Positions 7,400 to 15,502 of a DNA stretch of 19,904 bases are shown here, in pieces. The stretch is from an uncultured Eubacterium sp. (lineage in GTDB: Bacteria; Bacillota; Clostridia; Lachnospirales; CAG-274). A program made the translations under genes and the position numbers. The DNA is taken from contig UQYD01000036.1 of NCBI GenBank assembly GCA_900545305.1, positions 1-19,904 on the forward strand. The letters are read 5' to 3'. The notes beneath the pieces were generated by a model. It was not told the DNA's origin. It worked only from the letters and a program-made list of their open reading frames with translations, and made no database searches. Every line of letters begins with the position of its first letter. The first letter of the stretch is position 1.

Positions 7400-9025
7400 A
7401 TGAAAAATTCAAGAAAAATCACTTGGTTCACACAGTTCTCATATGGCTGTGGTAACCTTTTAGGTAGTGGTCCACTTGCAATTACAAGTGCTTGGCTTCT
7501 TATCTACCTTACAACTGTTTGTCAGTTAGACCCAGTTAAGGCTGGTACAATCGTTGGTCTTCCAACACTCTTAGACGTAATCCTCAACCCTGTAATGGGT
7601 TTCATCACTGATAACTTCTATAAGACAGCTATCGGTCGTAAGTTTGGTCGTCGTAGATTCTTCATCTTATTGGGTATTCCTCTTATGTTAATTTACCCAT
7701 TAATGTGGTTACCAACAGGTAGCTGGAGTGAAGGCGCAAACTTCTGGTATCACTTAATTACATTCCTTGCATTCGAACTTGTTTACACAAGTGTTATGAT
7801 TCCTTACGAAACACTTGCTGTAGAAATGACAAGCGATTTCGATACAAGAACATACCTTACAGGTTCTAAGGCTGCCATGGGTAAGATTGCAAACTTCCTT
7901 GCTTCTGGTATCCCAGCTCTTTTCTTCTCTATTTATGGTGAAGCAAATGACAATCCTGTACCATATATTGCAACAGCTATTACATACTGTGTAATTATGA
8001 TGGTTTCTCTTATCTTACTTTACATTAACTCTTGGGAAAGAAGTCCTGAAGAAGTTAAGGAAGAAAGTGACACAAGAGGCTTAGGTGAAATCCTTAAGAA
8101 GTTATACATTGATAACTTATCTACATTAAAGTTAAAGACTTTCAGACACCACTTAGGTATGTACCTTTTCGGTTTCGGTGCTGAATGGTTATTCGCATCA
8201 ACATTTACTTACTATGTTGTTTATGCTCTTCATAATGAAAAGGCATTCGCTGCTGAAATGAACTCAATGTCAGCTATCTTACAGTTAATTTCTACATTCA
8301 TTTGTATGGCTGTAGTTGCTAAGATTGGTTTCAAGAAGCCTTACATGTTAGCTTTAGCAGTTGTTATCGTTGCCGTTTTAGCTTACGTTGGTATTGGTTT
8401 TGGTGCTATGCACGGTGGCGACTTACACGAAGATAAGTTAATCGTTATTGCTATTACAGCAATCTTTGGTTTAGGTACTGGTTCTGTTTACTATATCCCA
8501 TGGAGTACATATACATTTATGGCTGACGTTGATGAAGTTGTTACTAACCGTAGACGTGAAGGTGTTTACGCTGGTGCAATGACAATGGCTGGTAAGCTTA
8601 TGAGATTCATCGTTGTTCAGACTTTAGGTTTCGTACTTGCTGCTAATGGTTTCGATAAGAAGGTAGATAATCAGCCTGAAAGTGCTATTACTGCAATTCT
8701 TCTCGTATTATTAATCGGTGTTTGTGGTCTTGCCGTTATCGGTATCTACTTCACAATTAGAATGAAGCTTGACCATAGAACTCACCAGATTGTTAAGGAT
8801 GAAGTTGCTAGAATTCATGCTGGTGGTAAGATGGAAGATGTTACTCCAGAAGTTAAGAAGACTCTTGAACAGCTTACAGGTTTCAAGTATGAAGCTTGTT
8901 TCGGTAACAACGATATGGGTTACCATCAGGGTGTTAAGTTCTTCACTGGTAAGAACGTCGCTTGCCTCATCATCTTCATTGCTTTCATCGTTGCAATGCT
9001 TACTAAGATGTATGGTGTTTGGTAG
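7400..9025 (+). CDS. GPH-family sugar:cation symporter (MelB-like)
   Basis: This 541-residue membrane protein belongs to the glycoside-pentoside-hexuronide:cation symporter family (major facilitator superfamily). The family signature in helix II and the following loop is clear: DVILNPVMGFITDN, then IGRKFGRRRFFILLGIP. About 12 hydrophobic helices follow, then a cytoplasmic stretch of about 60 residues (from about 460) and one further hydrophobic segment at the end (ACLIIFIAFIVAMLTKMYGV), which would give an odd helix count. In MelB the helix II motif has Asp55 and Asp59 for sodium; here the second position is Asn63. The substrate cannot be read from sequence. The gene is rich in TTC, AAC and GGT codons compared with its neighbours, which suggests high expression. 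AAAGGAG lies at 7385-7391, well placed for the ATG. Confidence 0.9.
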   Translation: MKNSRKITWFTQFSYGCGNLLGSGPLAITSAWLLIYLTTVCQLDPVKAGTIVGLPTLLDVILNPVMGFITDNFYKTAIGRKFGRRRFFILLGIPLMLIYPLMWLPTGSWSEGANFWYHLITFLAFELVYTSVMIPYETLAVEMTSDFDTRTYLTGSKAAMGKIANFLASGIPALFFSIYGEANDNPVPYIATAITYCVIMMVSLILLYINSWERSPEEVKEESDTRGLGEILKKLYIDNLSTLKLKTFRHHLGMYLFGFGAEWLFASTFTYYVVYALHNEKAFAAEMNSMSAILQLISTFICMAVVAKIGFKKPYMLALAVVIVAVLAYVGIGFGAMHGGDLHEDKLIVIAITAIFGLGTGSVYYIPWSTYTFMADVDEVVTNRRREGVYAGAMTMAGKLMRFIVVQTLGFVLAANGFDKKVDNQPESAITAILLVLLIGVCGLAVIGIYFTIRMKLDHRTHQIVKDEVARIHAGGKMEDVTPEVKKTLEQLTGFKYEACFGNNDMGYHQGVKFFTGKNVACLIIFIAFIVAMLTKMYGVW

Positions 9026-9059
9026 GATTAATCTTTCCTATACATAAATCTTGATTATT

Positions 9060-9096
9060 ATTGGCCAGCAGTCCATTAACTGTGCTGTTGGTCAAT
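9060..9096 (+). terminator. Hairpin after the transporter gene
   Basis: ATTGGCCAGCAG (9060-9071) pairs with CTGTTGGTCAAT (9085-9096), with one G-T pair. It starts 35 bases after the stop. The following sequence is T-rich without a clean T-run, so termination may be partial; a stronger terminator follows at 9186. Confidence 0.5.
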
Positions 9097-9185
9097 TTAC
9101 TTTAGAATAAATCATTTTAAGACAATGTTGAAAAAATCTACTGATTAACAAATGACAATTCCAATATGAGGTTGGTTTTGTAAAA

Positions 9186-9242
9186 AAATAAGCCGAATGC
9201 AAAAGTATAAAAAGTATACTTGATGTAGTCGGCTTATTTTTT
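9186..9242. terminator. Bidirectional terminator between convergent genes
   Basis: A stem, AAATAAGCCGA (9186-9196) with TCGGCTTATTT (9229-9239), encloses a second palindromic stretch AAGTATA/TATACTT. It is preceded by a run of A and followed by a run of T. It therefore can stop transcription from the transporter on the plus strand and from the minus-strand gene at 9290-9910. Confidence 0.8.
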
Positions 9243-9256
9243 GTTTAAAATAAATA

Positions 9257-9281
9257 ACTGGTGCAGAAATTCTACACCAGT
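9257..9281 (-). terminator. Hairpin just after the ThyX-like gene
   Basis: ACTGGTG (9257-9263) pairs with CACCAGT (9275-9281), with AGA/TCT extending the stem after one mismatch. On the minus strand it lies nine bases beyond the stop and is followed by a T-rich stretch, so it probably terminates that gene. Confidence 0.6.
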
Positions 9282-9289
9282 CAATCTCT

Positions 9290-9910
9290 TTATTCATTTT
9301 CTAAAAACAATTCTTTGAAGTATGGTAATTCTTCTGCCCATTTACAGAACTGACGCCATTCATCAAGCTTGTGGCTCTTTCTAGCAAAGTACATAGCTCT
9401 TACATTTTCGTATGAGAAAGTACAAGTTCTAGTTTGATTATAGCTTGATGGTAAAAGCTGAATTATGCTGTACCATTGGTCTTTATCCTTTGTTTCTACA
9501 AAGTTTTGTCTGAGACTTTCCAATTCCTTTATGAAAACTTCTAAGGCTTTTTTAGCTGACGGAATAAGTTTATCGTGGCTAAAGTCATCAATTTCAAAAG
9601 GCTTAGAATGTATTTTGTGCATTGTACTTGTTGAGTTCGCAACAGTGCCTACCTTGTAAGTGTCATATTCTTTCCACCAGTACATAGGGGCAGTAATATC
9701 AACAGAAATAAAAATCTGTCTTATAAACTTTCTGTGGTCTGAACCAGCTTTGCAAAGTCTTTTTGCAAGACCTAAATCGTTTTCACCAAAAACGAAAGTG
9801 CCATCTTCTTTAGTATAGCTGTCTATTTTAGCCCAACTGTTCATTGGGTTTCTAGCACCTCTAATGGCATTTTCAAAATTCATTGTAAATGTCTTTTCAA
9901 ATTTTATCAT
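9290..9910 (-). CDS. Divergent ThyX-like protein (flavin-dependent thymidylate synthase fold)
   Basis: The 206-residue protein aligns by eye with ThyX along its length. GLAKRLCKAGSDHRKFIRQI (47-66) resembles the ThyX helix with L..L...GH.TPFEH; ISVDITAPMYWWKEYD (68-83) resembles the strand before the ThyX motif; IQLLPSSYNQTRTCTFSYEN (150-169) and ARKSHKLDEW (176-185) resemble the LP...YT and LR..SHAQWEI regions. ThyX makes dTMP from dUMP with FAD and methylenetetrahydrofolate. However, the signature RHRxxSxNExSxR is degenerate here (YKVGTVANSTST, 85-96), so normal catalysis is doubtful. It may be a paralogue with another role. The gene stands alone with its own promoter and terminators. Confidence 0.65.
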   Translation of the reverse strand: MIKFEKTFTMNFENAIRGARNPMNSWAKIDSYTKEDGTFVFGENDLGLAKRLCKAGSDHRKFIRQIFISVDITAPMYWWKEYDTYKVGTVANSTSTMHKIHSKPFEIDDFSHDKLIPSAKKALEVFIKELESLRQNFVETKDKDQWYSIIQLLPSSYNQTRTCTFSYENVRAMYFARKSHKLDEWRQFCKWAEELPYFKELFLENE

Positions 9911-9953
9911 TATAAAAATCTCCTATGCTTTTATTTACGTCTATTCCTAACTA

Positions 9954-9982
9954 ATTATACAGCATTTTGTTGTGGATTGCAA
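9954..9982 (-). promoter_or_regulatory. Promoter of the ThyX-like gene
   Basis: On the minus strand TTGCAA (9982-9977) and a perfect TATAAT (9959-9954) are separated by exactly 17 bases. The start codon at 9910 follows with an AGGAGA ribosome site at 9925-9920. Confidence 0.7.
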
Positions 9983-10019
9983 TTAATAAAAAATACTGGT
10001 ATTTATACAAACTTTAATG

Positions 10020-10025
10020 TATAAT
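10020..10025 (+). promoter_or_regulatory. Possible -10 box for the exoribonuclease-rlmD pair
   Basis: TATAAT at 10020-10025 is a perfect -10 element upstream of the plus-strand pair. The -35 position (about 9997-10002) is poor, so the call rests mainly on the -10 box and on the need for a promoter in this divergent gap. Confidence 0.4.
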
Positions 10026-10096
10026 AATTAGATAGGAAATTGCAGTTTTGGCTATGATTTTATAGCAATTAATTATTGGTATATTATGGAGGAAAT

Positions 10097-11038
10097 ATGA
10101 GATATATTAATACATTACACGACGGTGAAAATTTAATAGATTTTTATTTATGTAAGCAAAAACAGACATTTAAGTCTAAAAATGGCAAAAATTATCTTTC
10201 ACTTACACTTTTAGATAAAACAGGTACTATTAACGGTAAGGTTTGGGATATAAATAAAAATATTCAGAGTTTTGAAGAAGGAGATTTTATTAAAATTGAT
10301 GCCAGTGTTCAAACTTTTAATAATGACCTCCAGTTAAATATTAAGAAAATTAGACGTGCTCAAGAGGGCGAGTATTTTGAGGAGGACTATGTTCCATCAA
10401 CTAAAAAAGATGTAAATGAAATGTTTAATCGTGTTACTGATTACATAAAGTCTGTTAATGACAAGTATATCAAGGAATTATTAACTAATATTTTTGTTAA
10501 AAACACAGATATTGCAAATAGTTTTAAAAAGCATACAGCTGCTAAGACAATGCACCATAACTATTTAGGTGGACTTATTGAGCATACTCTTTCTGTTACA
10601 GATTTGTGTGATTTTATGGCAGGTCACTACGAAAATGTAAACAGAGATATGCTTGTAGCTTGTGCCTTACTTCACGATATTTCAAAGATTAAGGAATTAT
10701 CGGAATTTCCTAATGTGGAATATACAGATGACGGTGAATTGTTAGGTCATATTGTAATGGGTTGTGAGTTTTTGGGTAAAGAAGCTGATAAGGTAGAAGG
10801 TTTCCCTCATCAATTAAAATCTCTTATGCAACATTGTATTTTAGCACACCATGGCGAATTTGAATATGGTTCTCCAAAGTTGCCAAAAACTATTGAGGCA
10901 TTTATACTTCATTGTGCTGATGATACAGATGCAAAGGTAAAAATGTTTGAAACAGCTATTGAAGAAAATCAAACAACAGGAAAATGGGTAGGCTACAATA
11001 GAATTTTAGCTAGAAATATTAGAAAGTCAGAGTATTAA
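10097..11038 (+). CDS. yhaM: 3'-5' exoribonuclease YhaM family (OB-fold + HD domain)
   Basis: At 313 residues the protein matches YhaM of B. subtilis in length and domain order. An N-terminal OB-fold nucleic-acid-binding domain (about 12-88, with YLSLTLLDKTGTINGKVWD) is followed by an HD metal-dependent domain (about 150-285). HD residues visible are HHN (153-155), IEHT (His163), LLHDISK (His193, Asp194) and AHH further on. YhaM trims RNA and single-stranded DNA 3' ends in a metal-dependent way in the cytoplasm. The start at 10097 is chosen because GGAGGA (10088-10093) precedes it; a frame from 10076 has no such site. rlmD begins one base after its stop, so the two are probably one transcript. 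Confidence 0.9.
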   Translation: MRYINTLHDGENLIDFYLCKQKQTFKSKNGKNYLSLTLLDKTGTINGKVWDINKNIQSFEEGDFIKIDASVQTFNNDLQLNIKKIRRAQEGEYFEEDYVPSTKKDVNEMFNRVTDYIKSVNDKYIKELLTNIFVKNTDIANSFKKHTAAKTMHHNYLGGLIEHTLSVTDLCDFMAGHYENVNRDMLVACALLHDISKIKELSEFPNVEYTDDGELLGHIVMGCEFLGKEADKVEGFPHQLKSLMQHCILAHHGEFEYGSPKLPKTIEAFILHCADDTDAKVKMFETAIEENQTTGKWVGYNRILARNIRKSEY

Positions 11039-11039
11039 T

Positions 11040-12671
11040 ATGGTACAAAAAAATCAAAAATTAGTAGTAGAAATAGTAGATTTATCTTCTGAAGGTGCAG
11101 GTGTTGCAAAAGTTGATGGCTATCCAATTTTTGTAAAAGATACACTTGTTGGAGAAAAAGTAGAAATTTTAGTTTTAAGGGCAAATAAGAATTATGGCTT
11201 TGGTAAAGCTGTTAATATTATAGAGGCTTCTCCAGATAGAGTAGAGCCAAAATGCCCTGTGGCAAGTAAGTGTGGTGGTTGCTCTATTCAGCATATGTCT
11301 TATGATTGCCAGCTTAAATATAAGAAGAATAAAGTCTATCAAAATTTAAAGAGAATAGGTGGCTTTGATAATATTGAGGTGGAAGATACAATAGGTATGG
11401 ATAAGCCTTTTTATTATAGAAATAAGGCACAGTATCCGGTTGGCTATGACAAAGGTATTATTACTGGATTTTATGCTGCCAATAGCCATAGAATAATTGA
11501 TTTTGATAATTGCTATATAGGCAGTAAGCGAAATAAAGAAATATTAAATAAAGTAAAGAATTTTATAGTAGAAAATAATATTACAGCCTATGATGAAACG
11601 ACAGGTAGAGGTATCGTTAGACATATTTTAATAAGGGAGGGCCATTTTACAGGAGAGATTATGGTCTGTCTTATTGTGAATGGTAGTAAATTTAAGTATA
11701 AAACACAGCTAGCAGAGGCTTTAAAAGACGTTGAAGGTGTAAAGTCAGTTTCTGTAAATTATAATACTACAAAATCTAATGTTATTTTGGGTGATAAGGT
11801 AGAAACAGTATATGGTAGTGATTTTATAACTGATTATATTGGTGATTTAAAGTTTGAAATTTCTCCGTTGTCGTTCTTCCAAGTGAATCCAGTACAGACA
11901 CAAAAATTGTATGGAAAGGCGTTGGAATATGCAGATTTAAACGGCGAAGAAATAGTTGTAGATGCCTACTGTGGTATAGGAACAATTTCTCTTTTCCTTG
12001 CCCAAAAGGCAAAAATGGTTTACGGTGTAGAAATAGTTCCTCAGGCAATAGAAGATGCCAAAAAGAATGCCAAAAACAATAAAATAGATAATGCAGAATT
12101 TTATGTTGGAAAAAGCGAGGAAATAGTACCAGAACTCTATAAAACAAAGGGAGTAAAACCGGATGTAATGGTGGTAGATCCTCCAAGAAAGGGCTGTGAA
12201 GAAAGTCTCCTAAATCTTATGTTGCAAATGCAACCAAAACGCATAGTCTATGTTTCATGCGATAGTGCAACTTTGGCAAGAGATTTAAAAATTCTCTGTG
12301 CAACAAATGAGTATGAGATAAAAAAAGTACAGCCAGTTGATATGTTTCCGCATACAGGGCACGTTGAGACGGTATGTTTATTGTCCAAACTTAATGCGAA
12401 GCAACATATCGAGGTTGAGATTAAGATGGACGAGCTGGATCTGACTGCTGCGGAGAGTAAGGCTACCTATGAGGAAATTAAGGCGTATGTGTTGGAGCAT
12501 AGCGGTATGAAGGTTAGCAGCCTGTATATTGCTCAGGTGAAGCAGAAGTGCGGGATTATCGAGCGTGAGAATTATAATAAGCCGAAGTCTGAGGATGCTA
12601 AGCAGCCACAGTGCCCGCCGGAGAAAGAAAAGGCGATTATGGAAGCGCTGAAACATTTTGGGATGATTTGA
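11040..12671 (+). CDS. rlmD: 23S rRNA (uracil-5-)-methyltransferase RlmD/RumA family with an element-derived C-terminal tail
   Basis: The enzyme methylates C5 of a uridine in 23S rRNA with SAM. Domain order: TRAM RNA-binding domain (about 1-62); iron-sulfur ligands Cys72, Cys78, Cys81 and Cys158; SAM motif DAYCGIGT (from Asp308); DPPRKG (from Asp380); catalytic Cys407 in VSCDSAT. The normal end, HVETVCLLSKL, falls at residue 451. After it come 92 residues, starting NAKQHIEVEI, that are not part of usual RlmD proteins and use GC-richer codons. I infer that a mobile element joined the 3' end of the gene and supplies this tail; the methyltransferase core is complete, so activity is likely kept. 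Other family members (RlmCD, TrmA-like) are hard to tell apart by eye. Confidence 0.9.
   Translation: MVQKNQKLVVEIVDLSSEGAGVAKVDGYPIFVKDTLVGEKVEILVLRANKNYGFGKAVNIIEASPDRVEPKCPVASKCGGCSIQHMSYDCQLKYKKNKVYQNLKRIGGFDNIEVEDTIGMDKPFYYRNKAQYPVGYDKGIITGFYAANSHRIIDFDNCYIGSKRNKEILNKVKNFIVENNITAYDETTGRGIVRHILIREGHFTGEIMVCLIVNGSKFKYKTQLAEALKDVEGVKSVSVNYNTTKSNVILGDKVETVYGSDFITDYIGDLKFEISPLSFFQVNPVQTQKLYGKALEYADLNGEEIVVDAYCGIGTISLFLAQKAKMVYGVEIVPQAIEDAKKNAKNNKIDNAEFYVGKSEEIVPELYKTKGVKPDVMVVDPPRKGCEESLLNLMLQMQPKRIVYVSCDSATLARDLKILCATNEYEIKKVQPVDMFPHTGHVETVCLLSKLNAKQHIEVEIKMDELDLTAAESKATYEEIKAYVLEHSGMKVSSLYIAQVKQKCGIIERENYNKPKSEDAKQPQCPPEKEKAIMEALKHFGMI
12350..12395 (+). mobile_element. Probable left junction (attL) of an integrative element in rlmD
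   Basis: Between 12350 and 12395 the codons change from AT-rich host style to the GC-richer style of the downstream DNA, at the conserved GHVETV codons. The rlmD/rumA 3' end is a known target of integrative conjugative elements in Bacillota, usually through a serine recombinase. The exact crossover cannot be placed without the right end, which is beyond the window. Confidence 0.65.
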
Positions 12672-12701
12672 TAAGCGAAGAATGTTGGGAGGTGATAGAA
12701 A

Positions 12702-15491
12702 ATGAACGATACACAGCAAAAAGCTGCTGCAAAATCTTTTGCGGCGTATTGGAAAGGCAAAGGCTATGAAAAAGGAGAAAGTCAGGCATTTTGGCTTTCT
12801 CTGCTTCGTGATGTCTATGGCGTGGAACATCCTGAACAATTTATTATATTTGAAGAGCAGGTACACCTTGACCATACCAGTTTTATAGATGGTACAATTC
12901 CGTCCACAAAGGTTCTGATTGAACAAAAAGGATTGGGAAAGGATTTGAAGAAGCCTATTAAGCAATCAGATGGCACACTGCTGACACCATTTCAGCAGGC
13001 AAAGCGTTATATCACAGAGCTGCCTTTATCTCAGCATCCACGCTGGGTAGTGACCTGCAATTTCGAGAAATTCTTTGTTTACGATATGGAACGTCCCGGC
13101 GGCGAGCCGGAAGAAATTTTACTGGAAAATCTTGAGAAAGAATATTACCGCCTGCAATTTTTGGTTGATGAGGGCAGCGAACATTTGAAGCGTGAAATGG
13201 AAGTATCCATTGCCGCAGGCGAAATGGTTGGCTTGCTTTATGATGCGTTCCATAAACAATATGCAGATCCCGACAGCGAACACGCCTTGAAAAGTTTGAA
13301 CGTCCTTTGTGTGCGCCTTGTTTTCTGTTTATATGCGGAGGATGCGGGCATTTTCGGGCATCATGGAATGTTTCATGACTATCTGGCAGAATATGATACC
13401 AGGCACATGAGAAAAGCGTTGGTTGAACTGTTTAAGGTGCTGGATACTACGCCTGAAAATCGTGACCCGTATCTGAAAGATGATAATCCGCAGTTGGCTG
13501 CATTCCCTTATGTGAATGGCGGCCTATTTGCAAATGAAGATATTGAGATACCGCCGTTTACGGATGAAATTCGGAGTTTGCTTCTTAATAAGGCCAGTTC
13601 TGACTTTAACTGGTCAGAAATCAGTCCGACAATCTTTGGTGCAGTTTTTGAAAGCGCCTTGAATCCGGAAACACGCCGTAGTGGTGGTATGCACTATACT
13701 TCTATCGAGAATATCCATAAAGTCATTGACCCGCTGTTTCTGGATGATTTGAAGAAAGAGTTTACGGAAATTTGTGAAATCGCAGTGGAACGTACGAAAG
13801 AGCGAAAACTCAAGGACTTTCAGAAAAAGCTGGCATCTCTCAGCTTTTTAGATCCGGCTTGCGGCAGCGGTAATTTTTTAACAGAAACTTATTTGAGTCT
13901 GCGTCGCTTGGAAAATGAGGTGCTTCGGGTTTTGTCTCATGGACAGATTGCTTTTGGCGATGCGAATTGGAACCCCATTCAAGTATCTTTGGGACAGTTT
14001 TACGGCATTGAAATCAACGATTTTGCTGTGACAGTTGCAAAAACCGCATTATGGATTGCTGAAAGTCAGATGATGAAGGAAACCGAGGAAATTGTGCTGA
14101 TGCATTTGGAGTTTTTGCCTCTAAAGTCCTATACGAATATTATTGAAGCGAATGCTCTGCGTATAAACTGGGGAGATGTTATTCCAAAGCAAAAGCTCAA
14201 TTACATAATGGGCAATCCTCCTTTTGTTGGAGCACGGCTTATGGAACAAGGCAGTATCCAGAAGAAAGAGGTTCAGGATATTTTTGGAAATATCAAGGAT
14301 GTGCAAGATTTGGATTATGTGACTTGCTGGTATAAGCTGGCTGCTCAATATATTCAGAATACAAACATACAAGCTTGCTTTGTTTCAACCAATTCAATTT
14401 GTCAAGGTTCACAGGTTCCGATTTTATGGAATGTGTTGTTTAACGATCACCATATACATATTAATTTTGCATATCAGACATTCAAATGGGATAGTGAATC
14501 TTCATCGCAGGCAGCAGTTCATTGTGTGATTGTAGGATTTGCTGGGTTTAATCGGAATGAAAAATGGCTTTTTACAGATGGATCAAATGGGAAAATCGTT
14601 TCCAATATTAGCCCATACTTGGTAGAAGGAGAGGATATTTTCGTTGTAGCAGAAAAAGAATCTCTTTGTGGAATGTCTAAAATGAGCTTTGGAAACCAAC
14701 CACGAGATGGTGGCTTTTTTGTCATTAAAGAGGATGAATATCATGATATTATGGAAAAAGAGCCAGAACTTCAGAAATGGCTCCATCCTTATATTGGTGC
14801 AGATGAGTTTATCAAAGGAAAAAAACGTTGGTGTCTGTGGTTGAAGCACTCATCTCCAAAAGACATTATGAATAGTAAAATTCTTTCCGAAAAGGTTGAA
14901 GCGGTACGACAATTCCGGCTTTCTTCTAAAGCTAAAACAACGAACGGCTATGCAAAAGTGCCTCAGTTGTTTGCACAGATCACACAGCCAGACGATGTTG
15001 ATTTTTTAATTATCCCTCGTGTATCTTCAGAAAGACGGAGATATGTGCCAATAGGTTTTGTAACGGCAGATATAATTTCATCGGATGCGGTACAGATTGT
15101 TCCTGATGCAACATTGTACCATTTTGGAGTGTTGACATCGAATGTTCATATGTCTTGGATGCGGGCAGTGTGCGGTCGGCTAAAGAGTGACTATAGGTAC
15201 TCTAAGGAAATTGTATATAACACTTTTCCATGGCCAGATACGACAGATGACCAAAAAGCGAAGATTGAGCAGACGGCTCAGACCATCCTTGATGCACGAG
15301 CACAGTATCCTGATTGCAGTCTTGCAGATATGTATGGAGAAAAAATGTATCTGTTCCCAGAGCTACTGAAAGCTCACCAAAACAATGATAGAGCAGTTAT
15401 GCAGGCTTATAGTTTTTCTGTAAAAGATATGACTGAGAGCCAGTGTGTGGCAGAATTGATGAAGATGTATCAGGATTTAGTAAGCAGATAA
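12702..15491 (+). CDS. MmeI-like type IIL restriction-modification enzyme
   Basis: The 929-residue protein matches the size and order of MmeI, a single chain that both methylates adenine and cuts DNA. N-terminal endonuclease: Asp63, then LIEQKG with Glu74 and Lys76, a PD-(D/E)xK site that looks intact. A helical spacer (about 150-370) includes LYAEDAGIFG and PYVNGGLFA. The methyltransferase has FLDPACGSGNF (motif I, Asp384) and NPPF (505-508, adenine-N6 type). The target-recognition domain lies about 600-860, and a helical C-terminus follows. MmeI-type enzymes modify one strand only and cut at a fixed distance from the site. The sequence recognised cannot be predicted. GGGAGGTGA precedes the ATG, 30 bases after the rlmD tail stop, so expression may come from the host promoter. 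The middle of the recognition part is AT-richer than both ends. Confidence 0.9.
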   Translation: MNDTQQKAAAKSFAAYWKGKGYEKGESQAFWLSLLRDVYGVEHPEQFIIFEEQVHLDHTSFIDGTIPSTKVLIEQKGLGKDLKKPIKQSDGTLLTPFQQAKRYITELPLSQHPRWVVTCNFEKFFVYDMERPGGEPEEILLENLEKEYYRLQFLVDEGSEHLKREMEVSIAAGEMVGLLYDAFHKQYADPDSEHALKSLNVLCVRLVFCLYAEDAGIFGHHGMFHDYLAEYDTRHMRKALVELFKVLDTTPENRDPYLKDDNPQLAAFPYVNGGLFANEDIEIPPFTDEIRSLLLNKASSDFNWSEISPTIFGAVFESALNPETRRSGGMHYTSIENIHKVIDPLFLDDLKKEFTEICEIAVERTKERKLKDFQKKLASLSFLDPACGSGNFLTETYLSLRRLENEVLRVLSHGQIAFGDANWNPIQVSLGQFYGIEINDFAVTVAKTALWIAESQMMKETEEIVLMHLEFLPLKSYTNIIEANALRINWGDVIPKQKLNYIMGNPPFVGARLMEQGSIQKKEVQDIFGNIKDVQDLDYVTCWYKLAAQYIQNTNIQACFVSTNSICQGSQVPILWNVLFNDHHIHINFAYQTFKWDSESSSQAAVHCVIVGFAGFNRNEKWLFTDGSNGKIVSNISPYLVEGEDIFVVAEKESLCGMSKMSFGNQPRDGGFFVIKEDEYHDIMEKEPELQKWLHPYIGADEFIKGKKRWCLWLKHSSPKDIMNSKILSEKVEAVRQFRLSSKAKTTNGYAKVPQLFAQITQPDDVDFLIIPRVSSERRRYVPIGFVTADIISSDAVQIVPDATLYHFGVLTSNVHMSWMRAVCGRLKSDYRYSKEIVYNTFPWPDTTDDQKAKIEQTAQTILDARAQYPDCSLADMYGEKMYLFPELLKAHQNNDRAVMQAYSFSVKDMTESQCVAELMKMYQDLVSR

Positions 15492-15502
15492 GGACGGATA
15501 CC

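Noticed and set aside
12378..12965. 195-codon open frame on the minus strand
   Set aside because: It is antisense to the rlmD tail and the start of the MmeI-like gene, both with clear coding signal, and shows no domain.
15443..15502. GTG start giving the companion protein 20 more residues
   Set aside because: It would lie inside the MmeI-like gene with no ribosome site. ATG at 15503 has AAGGA at a fair distance.
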